In this document: in pieces, positions 48,542 to 60,770 of the stretch
Position numbering within the stretch: position 1 is the first letter of the stretch
Layout of the letters: each line of letters begins with the position of its first letter
DNA from: Cladochytrium replicatum
Taxonomy: Eukaryota; Chytridiomycota; Chytridiomycetes; Cladochytriales; Cladochytriaceae
NCBI GenBank assembly: GCA_025526935.1
Contig: JAHLKD010000120.1
Coordinates: forward strand, 89,211 to 153,210
Direction of reading: 5' to 3'
DNA length: 64,000 nt
Notes under the pieces: model-generated
What the model was told of the DNA's origin: nothing
The model's input: the letters and a program-made list of their open reading frames with translations, nothing else
Databases searched by the model: none
Program-made: the position numbers and the translations under genes

Positions 48542-49264
48542 AATACAATGCTAATTTCTCAATAGAAAATAACAGTTGTAAATGTGAAAGCAAACAGCTG
48601 CAGAGACTAAAATATATAATGTGCCACAAAAGCAGCTATTCTTTTCCAGAACACAGGAAGAGTTGTGCCCTCTAGTTTATTGCGACCATAAAATGTGGAT
48701 GACACTGGAGACTCTGCCCTATTTTGAGCAGGATGTGTTTATGGCAACAAGAAGAAGCAGACAAAGATGACAATCAATCTACACTTGTGAATCTGTAGGA
48801 ATCTTCTTGTTGTGAGTCTAACATGAAGGCAGTTGTTTCCTCCGATTGTTGCAGATGGCAGCCCATCAATTCCTTCAGAAAGTCAGGGTAACAAAACAAT
48901 TGTTCTTTCACATTGTTGGTGAAATACATCAGGATCCAATCTTCCACAACAATTCAAACTGTGCGCAAAGACGTACTTAATTTCAGCTAGCTGTTGCTAT
49001 CTATCGTTTTGGTTGATGAGGAAATGGTGCCTCTTTATTTTGACGTTGCAGATAAGCTTGGATTCAGTGAAGGAAAGTTTAATTATTCACAAAGAGAGTC
49101 ATTATTGCACAGATTGGATGAGAGCACATATGTCCTAGTTGCCATGAGAAAGAGGCCATTTCATCAGTTGTGGCACAGCACTCCTTTCCAACTTGCACCA
49201 GACTATTTGACTGTGTGGATGTTGTTCTTACAAAGCGACCAAACTCATCACGGTGAAGACTACC
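48542..49264. other. Gene-poor stretch between WDR6 and the retrotransposon cluster
   Basis: About 720 bp holds a 92-codon plus-strand frame (48994-49272; EEMVPLYFDVADKLGFSEGK) with no recognised domain. I see no RNA gene or LTR end. Confidence 0.4.
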
Positions 49265-51440
49265 TCAATTAAAAGAAGAGATATTCCCTCAAAGATATTC
49301 CTTTGCCTGAAGAACATCATCTACATCAACAGTAGTATGTTCACGTATCTTCACAGTAGAATTGTGAGTAGATGTGGTTTCATTTGCCAGAAATGACAAG
49401 TATCAGATAGATCACGGATGTATCCCATGTCTTCATAGTTCGCCCAGAGTCATTTGTACCATTCTCTAGCAGCTTGATGTAAACCATATAAGCTTTTGAC
49501 AAGATTACTAATGGATTGCCAGATTCGTCAGTCTCTGCAAATCCATGATGCATTTCAAACATAAACATCTTCCTCAAGTAATACGTTGACATATGATCCT
49601 GTAATGTCAATTTGATAAATCTATAATCTTCCCATTTGGTAAGGTGTTTTTGTTTCATGTTGCCAAATTGACAAGTTGTTGATTTTCTTCACAAATGGCT
49701 GCAAACCAGTATGGCCATTCATCAAGGTGCGACATATCTTCCTGAACTGTTTTGGGAATACTTCTCAAGTATCCTTGAGGTATAGGAACGTCAGGTGTAC
49801 TTGATTTTGCTTTCTCATTTACATTGAGATTAGGGATATTACGTCTCAATAAGGGATGTCTCAGCAGGGGGATAAAATCTATTTATTGGAGTAATCATAG
49901 GTTGTTTGCCTTTAAGTTTGCAGTGTTTGGCTTTGTGTGCGACAAATCCATAATTGCTGTCATCATCTTCACCAATCCATTATAAGTCTTCCAAATCACT
50001 TTGGGAATCATTTTCACTTAGTTCTTGTACAGGTTGTACAGAAAGTGATATAGAAGTGTATCATTCATGTGTAATGAATGTTAAAGTCGTTGATGGTAAC
50101 ATGCTCGTCATCAACACTTGAATTATGTTGGGCAATAGGAGTAGAATGCATTTGTGAGATATCCATTCAATGATAAAATCAAACGATTGGGATTCAACTC
50201 CTCATCAGATGAGGTGTCAGCACTGTTATCAGAATCTGAATCAGTAGTATTGTCATTTCGCTATTCATATCAGGTAACCTTGAAATATCAAAATGTTGAC
50301 CCTGTGGAATAGGATAGTGTTTAGTGAGGTCATTTAAAGTTTGAGATGTTAGGTTTGGGCCAATAAATACTCCCACATGAAAGGTAAAATGAAAATATTC
50401 GCTTGTGCGTTTTGTATCAAGATTCACAGCATGAATAATTTTCATATCTTCACCCTTATAACCCTCAAATAGTCCCAGCTCTGACTTCTCTGATACTTTG
50501 CAACTAGACCTTTGTTCTGGAGAAATCCAGAGACTAACCAGGGTACCAAAGGTGTGAAGGATTGCTGGATCAATCACCTTGTCAAAGTAAACAGTATGTA
50601 GTACATTCTTAGTTCTAGAATGGTAAACTCACAATTTTTGACAGTGGCAGCATTTATGATGGCAAATTTGATGAACTGTAAAGTGTGTGGAAGACCTGCT
50701 GTTTCAGATTAGACTTGTACATCTCTTTTGTTGAACGGACATTTTGTTCAGCAAGACCATTCAGTTCTTTGACTGATGCAGGTGAAGCATGCGCATGTAT
50801 GCATGGTACCTTGTGACTACACCAAGTCAAGAAATGGTTTGACAATAGTTCTCCAGAATCAGATTTCACTTCATAGACAGGGAGTGGCAGAAATCTATTT
50901 CAACATCTGCAATGTGTCTTAGCATACTATCAGAGGCTCTTTCGTTGCAAGAAATATATTGTGATATGAGAACTGTTCATCTGCAATAATCTGCCAGTGA
51001 CCTATTCTAAACTTTTGGCAAGTTTTCGCTTCCTGCAGAAATTCTGAGTGCGGCCAGATTTGCAACAGAATCGCAAGAGAATTTGTTGTTCTTCACATCC
51101 TTAGATTTTGATGCAGCACGAGCATTTGCAGTCCTACTGTTGGCATTTCCTTTGTTTGGAAGCATGTTTCTGAATCAAATGTTTGAGCTGGTTATACTCA
51201 GCAGAAGAATGAGAAGAGTTGGGATGCAAACACAAACCTCATGAGCAGCATGAGCTTATGGTAGCTTTTTGGTCTATACTGGCATGGCTTTGCCTTTGAT
51301 TTGAGGTGAATCTGAAGGAGTGTAATTGCGAGTTACATCCATTTGAATGATTTCTCTCATCTCAGCAAGTAAGTTCTGCATTGTTCTCAGGTAATGATGT
51401 TCTCACTGCAATCACCTTCATCATCAACTAGGTCTGCCGT
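49265..51440 (-). mobile_element. Degenerate Ty1/copia family B copy, minus strand (RT, integrase, gag remnants)
   Basis: Reading leftward from 51440: gag remnants (DEGDCSENIIT, matching the 52572-53220 copy), then a nucleocapsid-end remnant. Protease is missing, and the integrase core follows with stops and shifts (ELNGLAEQNVRSTKEMYKSN; FHTLYSSSN; HTFGTLVSLWISPEQRSSCK; KSELGLFEGYKGEDMKIIHA). RT remnants come last (KMFMFEMHHGFAETDESGNP; REHTTVDVDDVLQ near 49265-49340). The RT block aligns in order with the family A reading EFPHGFGRVDFRNRP. Many frame breaks mean it is not functional. No LTR is seen at its left end. Confidence 0.75.
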
Positions 51441-51564
51441 TAAAGAGTACAACGCAATTGTGAACAAAAATCATCGATGATTGCAATCATACCGCCCAGA
51501 AGAACAGATGTATGAATGATCACATGGTACAACAAGATCCCAAACAGTTGTCTTCCGGATTGTT

Positions 51565-52385
51565 ATCTGGAGGTCTACATCAATTTAGTGCAAAAGCACC
51601 AGAGTGCTGTCGATCGAGTTGCTGCTTTACATGGAATTTGTGCAGCAAAACGACAGAAGACTTTTGAAAACTGCCATTGGGAAGACTGTTTCAAAGCTTT
51701 GGCTTGCTCCAACGGTGAAGATGTACTTGAAGTCAAATCATTCATTGCTGAGCTGATTCAACTCACTGAGGAAAAGCTTTCAACTAAATCGGCTGAAGCT
51801 GTTATTCAGGAACTTCTCACTTGAGTTTGCTCCATGATCAGTCAGCCAGACATCAATTTGCAATCTTTTTGATTTTACTCTGAGACATCTCAATGGATAC
51901 TTTCACAATGTATGAGCCTGATCTAGTTGATGATGAAAATGATTCTGGTCAGAAGATACAATCAGAACATCATTACCTGAGAACAATGCAGAGCTCACCA
52001 AAAGTTTGAATGATGAGGAATGGAAACGCATAAAAGCATCTCGTGCTTCCTCCTCTACATCCCAGAACATGGATGTCGATTCTCAGTAAACAACGTTTCT
52101 GCTGTGACCATTAAAGAATTAGCTAGATTACACCAGCAATTCAGTCACATACATTTGCGGATAATCCTGCAACCTTTACATTCTCTGGGAAAGAAACTGC
52201 CCAAAGTCAGGAGTGACGCACCTGATTTTGTTAACTTGTCTATTCTACAGAACTGCATAATTTCAAATCAGAACAAGGCTGTACAAACTCCTATTTACTC
52301 AAAGCTAAGTCCAGCACCGAGCAAATTATATCGGCTTCATACTGATGCAGTACCAATCGTCAGAAATGGCAAAACAATAGGTTAT
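51565..52385 (+). mobile_element. Internally deleted family B copia fragment, plus strand
   Basis: It begins in gag (NLVQKHQSAVDRVAALHG; NCHWEDCFKALACSNGEDVL). It jumps from the end of gag to the nucleocapsid/protease linker (LNDEEWKRIKASRASSSTSQ), then jumps again to pre-integrase (NNVSAVTIKELARLHQQFSH). It stops abruptly at KTIGY (52385), where the strand of homology flips. Both deletions are clear by comparison with 57608-58890. One zinc ligand is changed (CIISNQNK where the sister copy has CIICNQTK). Confidence 0.75.
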
Positions 52386-53220
52386 CTGTTTCCATTCCTC
52401 ATCATTCAAACTTTTGGCTAGTTTGCGTTTCCTGCAGAAATTCTGAGTGTGGCCAGATTTTGCACAGACCGCAAGAGAATTTTTGTTCTTCGCATCCTTA
52501 GATTTTGATGCGGCACGAGTGTTTGCAGTCTTACTGTTGGCATTTCCTTTATGAGGAAGCATGATTCTCAATCAAATATTTGAGTTGTTTACACTCTGCA
52601 GAAGAATGAGAAGAGTTGGGATGTAGAACACAAACCTCATGAGCAGCATGAGCTTTCGGTAGCCTTTTGGTCTTTGTCGCATGGCTTTGCCTTTGATTTG
52701 AGGTGAATCTGAAGGAGTGTAATCGTGAGTTACATCCATTTGAATGATTTCTCTCATCTCAGCAAGTAAGTTCTGCATTGTTCTCAGGTAATGGTGTTCT
52801 GATTGTATATTCTGACCAGAATCATCCTCATCATCAAGTAGATCAGGTTCATACTTTGTGAAAGTATCCATTGAGATGTCTCTGAGTAAAATCGAAAAAG
52901 ATTGCAGATTGATATCAGGTTCACTGATCTTTGAGCAAACTTGAGTGAGAAGTTCCTGAATAACAGCTTCAGCCCGTTGGGTTGAAAGCTTTTCCTCAGT
53001 GAGTTGAATCAGCTCAGCAATGAATGATTTGACTTCAAGTGCATCTTCACCGTTGGAGCAAGCTAGAGCTTTGAAACGGTCTTCCCAATGGCGGCTCTCA
53101 AAAGTCTTCTGTTGGTTTGCTGCGTAAATTCCGCGTAAAGCAGCAACTCGATCGACGGCATTCTGATGTTTTTGCACTAAATGTTGAACAAACCTGTGGT
53201 CTGGATCCTCAGGTTGTATG
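52386..53220 (-). mobile_element. Family B copia gag and nucleocapsid, minus strand
   Basis: Gag reads FVQHLVQKHQNAVDRVAALR, HWEDRFKALACSNGEDALEV and LLDDEDDSGQNIQSEHHYLR, and it is open from 53231 to 52572. After a shift the zinc knuckle follows near 52430-52500 (CAKSGHTQNFCRKRK, of the form C-x2-C-x4-H-x4-C with the first pair altered). It ends at LNDEEWK (52386), joined head to head with the plus-strand fragment. The 275-bp LTR lies directly upstream in the sense of transcription. Confidence 0.78.
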
Positions 53221-53495
53221 TGTTGATTCACGGGTTAATGATAATAGGAGATGAATAAAGAAGATTGCGAGTCACAAGTGCTAGCGCAAGAGAATGCTCC
53301 TTGTGTGTATCGCCACAGGCTCCTTCGATAAGTGTACTGTCGTTTTGGCTTTTCCTTCTGATCATCATCTATATGCTTTAGTTCAATAGTTAGAAATGTT
53401 GCTCGGTGAAGAGTGACATTTCTGTATATCAGGCGTTTGTGTTTTGTACTATCAATGACTGGATTGGCCAAGTCCATCAATCGAAATTCTTAACA
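53221..53495 (-). repeat. 275-bp copia LTR (minus orientation) inserted in family A reverse transcriptase
   Basis: On the minus strand the block starts TGTTAAGAATTTCG at 53495 and ends CCGTGAATCAACA at 53221. It interrupts the RT frame of the family A element right after CATTTCTGGCGATAC. The uninterrupted RT continues past the same word at 63670-63685 (ends ...GCGATACAATCC), which fixes the insertion point. GATAC is the likely 5-bp target site. The same LTR recurs at 58891-59450. Confidence 0.85.
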
Positions 53496-56400
53496 GTATC
53501 GCCAGAAATGACAGATGTCTGCAATATTCCGCATGAAGCCAAGACTAAGATATTGTTCCCAAACAGTTTTGTACCATTCTCGAGCTGCCTGGTGTAGACC
53601 ATACAGACTTTTGATAAGTCTGCAGACAATGGGCCGATTCCGGAAATCTACTCGTCCGAAACCATGTGGGAATTCAACGCAATTCTCTTCTTCCAGCATT
53701 GCATTGAGATATTCACCCTTGATATCAAACTGGAATATGATCATGCCGACTAATGCTGCTAATGCAATCAGAAAACGGATCGTTGACGTTTTCGTAACTG
53801 GAGAATAGGTTTCATCGAAATCCAATCCTTCAATCTGTGAAAATCCTCGTACGACCCAACGTGCTTTGAATCGAGTAATATTGCCATGTTCGTCAAGCTT
53901 GTATGTAAAACCCATTTGCCCGATAATGAATTCTGTCCATCAGGTAAAAACGTTTCGGCCCAAGTATTGTTGCCGACTAGTTGTGTGACTTCCTCCTTCA
54001 TCGCCGCTAACCAGAATGGAGCCTCATCGGATCGTGATAAAGCCTCACGAAGAGTCTTTGGTGCAGTCCGTATATTTCCATTCGCAATTGGTTGTGTTGG
54101 ATATGAGGAATCGGCCTTCAGGGTCCAATTGATATTAGGAACGGATCGGGTAAATAAGGAATTACGTTTCTTTTTGGCGTTCGACAAATGTGCACTTGCT
54201 TGGAGTTTTCGTTTTCTTGCTGCATACGCTTCATCGGCATCTTCTCCAATGAATTGAAGATCACGTTCGAGTTGTGCATCATATTCCTCTACAGGAGATA
54301 CAGAAGACAAATTCCGAGATTCTTCAGTAATGGATTGTGGAGTGGATAAATCAGCATTTGGATCGTAATCAGCATCGTCTGGGTCATCATCGTCTAGTCC
54401 ATGTAAATGTTCAACAACATGCATGTCACCGGCTTCTTCTAAGCGGTAATATATGGGGTCGTCGCTCGAATCCTCATCGATTTCTTCGTCTGCAACGGTA
54501 GAAATCGGGAAATTGTCTGAGACAAACTCAACAGTCGTCTCTTGCACCTCCTGATCTCCGGTTGGTATTTGATCAACATCGAAATATGTCCCGGCCTTCA
54601 GTGGATATTCTACCGTAAGATCGTCGAGTAACTGTCGGGTAGGATTATAACCAACAAAAACTCCCTCGTGGAACGTAACATGGAAGTATTCGCCTATTGT
54701 GTTTGTCCGAAAATTGAGTGCTATGACGATCTTCAGGTCTTCACCCTTGTATCCGAGAAACAGACCTAGTTCAGACTTGTCTCGGATTCTGCGCGCCAAC
54801 CTTTGTTCGTGTGAGATCCACAAACTAACGAGTGTTCCAAAGGCGTGGATAGTTGCCAAATCTATCCGCTTGTCAAGGTAAGCACAGTACGGAATCGCAT
54901 TCACAGCTGAATGGAAAGTAGCGTTCTTGACGACTGCAGCGTATAGGATGGAGAGTTGCACGAATTGAAGTGTTCGTGGTAGTCCAGCTTGTAGCAGCAT
55001 CGCGTCCGACATATACTTGATCGATTGTATATTCCGCTCTGGTAGACCATCGAGTTCCTTTACTGACGGAGGAGCTGGGTGGACGCGGATGCGAGGAATC
55101 TTGGTATTGCACCATTGGATCAACCGTTTCGTAATCAATTCTCCTGAATCACAACATAGTTCAGCAACGTGTAATGGGTGATTGCGATTTTCCACATCAG
55201 CGATATGTCGAATCATACTATCCACCGCATCACTCTTTCGATTCAGGAAGTAGATTGTGATGAAACGAGGTTGTTCGTCGACAATGATCTGCCAATATCT
55301 CTTCTTCTGTCCGTCGTAGATTAAACGTACGACATCGGAAAACAGACGGAAAAGTTTCCTCGGAGCTCGACTTATTGTAGAATAAATCAGCTTCTGCTTC
55401 AGCTTCGTGCGACTACAGACCAAACAATTCTGCATAATTGATTTGTTGACAAGATTGAATGCATCCGGTTCAACCTTGGGCATTTTGATGTTGAGCTTCT
55501 CTGCCGTTCGAAAGATCGTCCGTAAGTGGATGTGACCAAACTGCTGGTGTAACTTTGCAAGTTCGTGTACTGTCACTGGCAATAAGTTGGTGCTCACTCC
55601 AACTGTATCTTGAGATGCTCGTTGACATTCATCATCGTTCATTTGACGAATGCTGTTGTCTGACATTACATCGAGACCCATCGCGTGAGAAGATCGTACA
55701 CCGGACGTAACGTCCATTGACTGATCGAGACCTTCTGCGGATACCGCTACTGCTTTAGCTCGTTGAGCAATCACATGCCGTGGTTGGTGAGTTCCGACGG
55801 TACTAACATCAGCATAGAGATAGTACAAATCTCTTTCCCGTCGCCCAATAATAACGTGTTCATCCGTATCACCATGCGTGAGGATAACCTTGTCTTTGGT
55901 GAAACTCACAATGTCCCCGGAGTCTCCAATGATACTACACACTGATGCAAGTGTGTCTTCGAGATCAGGAACATAAAGTGCGTTGTGTATTATCTTAATT
56001 CGCCCATTGGGTAAAACTACAGATACATCTCCAAAACCACAAACTGGAATTGTATGACTATCCGCTAGTTCCACCACGTCCTCGTCATTCGTATACGTCA
56101 GCGAACTAAAGGCATGACGATTAGGTGTCATCCAAACAGTTGCGCCTGTATCAAGCAAACCCACACGATCCTTTGCTTGAACATGTACACGGACAACCTT
56201 CTGTGCCGAGTGTGCGTTCACTATCAAAAACATATTTCCGATGTATGTGTCAGCATCTTCATCAACAGAAGTAGGTTGGGTAAGGTCAAAGATTACCTTC
56301 TTGGTCAACACCGGTTTGGCAGTAGACTCGTCCTCCGACGAATCATCACCTGCATCGCCACGGCTGGCAATGAATGCACGAAAATCCGTGTCTAAACAAA

Positions 56401-56883
56401 GACTCTTTGCAGTGAGATAGCGTTTACACGCTGACTGCTTGTGTCCTCGTTTGCCACAGAAGTTGAAGTTGCATGTGAGATCTGTCTTCTTTGCAGAAGA
56501 AGATGTGGACGACCTGGAGTCCTGCGACTGCCTGGTCTGAGTGGAACTGCTACTCCCACCGCTACTGCTTGAGCCACCCAAGGCACCCTGCTTACGGCAT
56601 TGAGCATTGGTGTGAGACAAGTTTGGATGCAAGGTACAAATATCCTCCGACTTCGCAACCTTGGCTTTCGCTTTCGCCTTCGCTTTCTTCGCCTTTGCCT
56701 TCATGGCCTTCTTTGTCCCATTAGGCCCACCGGCATCCATGGTGACATTGAGTTGGACCAGGTCGGTCAAGATATTTGACACTGTTTCGAAGTAATGCGT
56801 TGGCTTTTGGTGGAATGGTCGGGGAGCATTCGGATTTGCAGCATCAATTGGATCTTGTATTAACGCCGGTTCCCATTCGGCAT
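53496..56883 (-). mobile_element. Ty1/copia family A element, minus strand, truncated at both ends
   Basis: One frame of 1043 codons (53768-56899) covers the gag C terminus (EWEPALIQDPIDAANPNAPR), a zinc knuckle (FCGKRGHKQSACKR), protease (VGLLDTGATVWMT), pre-integrase HHCC (HQQFGHIHLR...CLVCSR) and the integrase core. The core acidic residues lie in IIVDEQPRFITIYF, CCDSGELITK and LPERNIQS. An acidic linker follows. A one-base loss near 53913 shifts the RT start; RT continues FKARWVVRGFSQIEGLDFDE to IADICHFWRY, where the B-type LTR has inserted. The 5' end is cut at about 56883, where family A sequence stops and unrelated sequence supplies MCMHQH. No own LTR is seen. Confidence 0.9.
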
Positions 56884-57339
56884 GTTGATGCATGCACATA
56901 TATGGAACTAGCTACTCCAGTCTTCATCCACTACCGACACTGAGGGGAAATAGCCTTACCAGAGACGTCTGGGACAAGTTCATGCGTAATCATACATTAC
57001 ATGAAAGAACTGGCATTTCTAACTATTGGTCATGAAGACATCCTCCTTTACTCATTGGAATCTAGTAGAGTTCTGCGAGTGATCACGCGTTTGAGAAAGA
57101 ATGTGATGCTAATCAGTTTGCTGCTGACAGTTATATCATACTCGAGTACATCTCGTATGATATTAATGCAAGGTACTACATACTTATTTCTCATAGAGAA
57201 CATGTCATTGTAGACAAGATTATAGCTAATCTTCATGTTCTGCTCACAATGCTTATTGTGAACGATCACTGGGATCTATATCTCTCTATTCGAGAGAATA
57301 ATGTTTATATTAGATATTTCCATATATCTATAGCCACAG
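56884..57339. other. AT-rich spacer between inverted copia copies
   Basis: About 450 bp holds only short frames and no match to the families A or B coding parts. It may be remnants of LTR or older insertions. No gene is called. Confidence 0.4.
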
Positions 57340-58890
57340 GTTAATTATAAAAGCCGAAACGACAGTATATTTGAATTGTTTGCACAATTCAAAGAGCCTG
57401 TGGCGATATGAGATTTCGGGTGGCTGTGGCGCGAGAGCGTGATTGGAGAAACACGAAACTCTGCACCTACACAGATCAACCTGAGGACTATCTCTAGCGC
57501 AAGTCCCAGATCAGCAGCACTAAAACTGATCAAATCACATCGCCCTCAAACCAAACTTCGACAACCACAAGCAGAATTTCTGCAGGAAACGCAAACTAGC
57601 CAAAAGTTTGAATGATGAGGAATGGAAACAGATAAAAGCATCTCGTGCTTCCTCCTCAACATCCCAGAACATGGATATCGATTCTCAGGAATCAGAACCT
57701 TCCAGCAAGGTACAATCAATCAAATCCTTCTCTTCAATCTTCAAAGCTAATAATATTGTGGATTTTACACATCCCTCTATTATCACAGCATTGAAGAGTA
57801 CCAACTGCAATCTACACGTAAATGCCAAACCTCTCGGTTTGATTGACTCTGGTGCTTCTGCTTGGATGACTCCAGACAGACATGCATTCAAGAATTTATT
57901 TTACGTTAATGATGCAGGAGATGTTTACTTGGCAGACAATCATCCCATTCCTATTAAAGGCTATGGAGATATTGCACTTGTTTTGTCAAATGGTTCAATA
58001 AAACACATTCAAAATGCACTTTTTGTTCCCGATTTAGAGGATACACTTATATCTGTCTATAGCATCATCGGGGATGAAGGTGATATAGTCAGTATTACCA
58101 AAGACAAAGTGTATTTGTCAAACAAAGGAACTGAACAATGTGTTACCATTGGTTTAAGACGTGGAGGTTTATATTATCTTCATGGAAGTTTGGATACTAC
58201 TAATCCATTCCTTAAACACTCTTCCAAAATAGGTGCAGCTATTTTGACGAATCTTTCTAATTCTGCACTCTCTGTTGGCAAACAGAATGTTTTACCTTGT
58301 ACCACTACAAACACTGCCCAAGAGCAGCAGACAACCACGTCTGGTGTAAGGTTTGACACAGTGAAGGACAACAATGTTTTCCCAAAAGATTCTAACAAAA
58401 CTAGAAATTACGGGGGTGAAGTTTTAGACGGAGCTTCATCTGCAACATTAAGTCTGTACTCCCAAACAATGGCTGATAATGGAGTAAACAACGTTTCAGC
58501 TGTGACCATCAACAAATTAGCTAGATTACACCAGCAATTTGGTCACATACATTTGCGGAAAATCCTGCAAACTTTACATTCTCTGGGAAAGAAACTGCCC
58601 AAAGTCAGGAGTGATGCACTTGATTTTGTTAACTCGTCTATTTTACAGAACTGCATAATTTGCAATCAGACTAAGGCTGTACAAACTCCAATTTACTCAA
58701 AGCTAAGTCCAGCACTGAGGAAATTATATCGCCTACATACTGATGCAGTACCAATTGTCCGAAATGGCAAAACAATAGGTCACTGGCAGATTATCGTAGA
58801 TGAATACAGTTCTCACATCACAATCTACTTCTTGCAACGAAAGAGCGAAGCCTCTGATAGTATGCTAAGACACATCGCAGATGTTGAAAA
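57340..58890 (+). mobile_element. Family B copia fragment, plus strand: LTR remnant, protease and integrase
   Basis: An LTR-tail-like piece lies at about 57346-57410 (AAGCCGAAACGACAGTA, then GAGCCTGTGGCGATA), similar to 59318-59365. From 57580 the element reads QEFLQ-type nucleocapsid end, LNDEEWKQIKASRASSSTSQ, protease (LGLIDSGASAWMT), the structured protease-to-integrase stretch (VFPKD), pre-integrase (LHQQFGHIHLRKILQ...CIICNQTK) and the start of the integrase core (HWQIIVDEYSSHITIYF). The frame is open 57608-58909 but has lost gag and everything after DVEN, where the 58891 LTR inserted. The rest is transcription-incompetent. Confidence 0.85.
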
Positions 58891-59450
58891 TGTTAAGTAT
58901 TTCGATTGATGGACTTGGCCAATCCAGTCATTGATAGTACAAAAACACAAACGCCCGATATACAGAAATGTCACTCTTCACTGAGCAACATTTCTAACTA
59001 TTGAACTAAAGCATATAGATGATGATCTATTACGAGTTTGGATACCTCCAGTTATTTCTTCATGGGTTATATTTATTGCGGCCATAGGTATAGTAAACTG
59101 TCATTACTTTTCTATCATCCACTTGTAGAAGTGAAGCCCGGATCAGATCACAGCAAAGGTTTACATATGATTAACGCGTTCGTGGGAATCATGTGTGAGA
59201 ACAATCCTGTTGAGGAGAGCTAGATCTCACGCACAGCTTAGCATGATTATGCTTCGCTACGCCTGTGAGAAGAAGAGTCAAACCTTATCGCTTCGATCCA
59301 GATCTTCCGGAAGGAAAAGCCAAAACGACAGTACACTTATTTAAGGAGCCTGTGGCGATACACACAAGGAGCATTCTCTTGCGCTAGTACTTGTGACTCG
59401 CAATCTTCTTTATTCATCTCTTAGAAACATTAACCCGTGAATTAGCAACA
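58891..59450 (+). repeat. 560-bp copia LTR, plus orientation, with a 283-bp extra segment
   Basis: It starts TGTTAAGTATTTCG and ends GAATTAGCAACA, matching the 275-bp LTR at 53221-53495 on both sides. About 283 bp (roughly 59028-59310) are extra here and carry no other homology that I can see. It interrupts the integrase frame of the family B element right after the codons for DVEN. The following word ACACAACCTGAGGATCCAGA is shared with the other copy and would include the primer-binding region. Confidence 0.85.
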
Positions 59451-59540
59451 CACACAACCTGAGGATCCAGACCACAGCTTTGTTCAACACAATAGTTACG
59501 AATCGTTGCTTAACACATTTCTTTGGACAACAACGACAAG

Positions 59541-60770
59541 ATGGGTTCAGGATCGAATGACACCACATCTTCGCGGCCGAAGCCATTCACCGGTAAAACG
59601 CTGCAGGATTTCGATCTGTACATGGAACAAGTGCAGACTTACGCAAACTTACGTGGCGGCGCTGGCACTATGCTTCTCCAAGAACCAATGGCTCTTCCTG
59701 ATAATCCGAATTACGAGGCGGAAGGAAATCGCCCACAGCGTCCGATAGTCATCGCCGGAGCTGCTGGCGGAGCTGCTAACGAAGCACGAGCACAATGGGA
59801 AGCAGAACTACGTGAACATTTGGCGATCGTCACACACAACAGTCACTTACGTACGCAATATCGTGCTGAGATGCAAGATTACCGTGCACAACAAGCGGAC
59901 AATAACGTCGCAGTTGGAATTCTATGCGAATGTTTCCCAAAACGCGACATGAATCGAGTCAGAGCTTATGCGTCAGCAAAAGGCAAAGTCGATGGACTTC
60001 GCCGAATTTTCAGTGCTGGCGGACAAGCTCCGATCGAATCGTCTATGTGGGAGCAACGGCTGGTAGATCTGAAATGTACGAACGGTCAGTCGGCAGAAAG
60101 CGTTCAGCAGTTTGTGACCGACCTCACTGAGTTATTCGAACTCAAACTGAACTCTTTACCGGACGAACTCGTAATCAAGGATCTACTAAACCGGTTAGTC
60201 GCAAAAATCACGATGCAGACAATTGAACTACGGACCCTCGTACCTTTTCTCGGAAAAATGATCACTTCTGCGTATGCCGAATGGGAACCGGCGTTAATAC
60301 AAGATCCAATTGATGCTGCAAATCCGAATGCTCCGCGACCATTCCACCAAAAGCCAACGCATTACTTCGAAACAGTGTCAAATATCTTGACCGACCTCAA
60401 CCAATTGGTCCAACTCAACGTCACCATGGATGCCGGTGGGCCGAATGGGACAAAGAAGGCCATGAAGGCAAAGGCGAAGAAAGCGAAGGCGAAAGCGAAA
60501 GCCAAGGTTGCGAAGTCGGAGGATATTTGTACCTTGCATCCGAACTCATCTCACACCAATGCTCAATGCCGTAAGCAGGGTGCCTCGGTGGCTCAGGCAG
60601 TAGCGGTGGGAGTAGCAGTTCCACTCGGACCAGGCAGTCGCAGGACTCCAGGTCGTCCACATCTTCTTCTGCAAAGAAGACAGATCTCACATGCAATTTC
60701 TGTGGCAAACGAGGACACAAGCAGTCGGCGTGTAAACGCTATCTCACTGCAAAGAGTCTTTGTTTAGACA
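59541..60770 (+). pseudogene. Family A gag (frame lost at the zinc knuckle)
   Basis: Starting at ATG 59541 (MGSGSNDTTSSRPKPFTGKT) the frame encodes the gag/UBN2-like capsid region (FDLYMEQVQTYANLRGGAGT; MWEQRLVDLKCTNGQSAESV; NSLPDELVIKDLLNRLVAKI). Then come EWEPALIQDPIDAANPNAPR and the lysine-rich linker. One G is missing near 60583 relative to the minus-strand copy. This throws the zinc knuckle (encoded near 60690-60740) out of frame until 60770. The family B gag is a distant homologue (HWEDRFKALACSNGEDALEV against MWEQRLVDLKCTNGQSAESV). Confidence 0.85.

Noticed and set aside
48994-49272. 92-codon plus-strand frame next to the copia cluster
   Set aside because: It matches no copia domain and overlaps the RT remnant region on the minus strand.
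53886-54257. 123-codon plus-strand frame
   Set aside because: Antisense to the family A polyprotein; the minus frame carries the recognisable domains.
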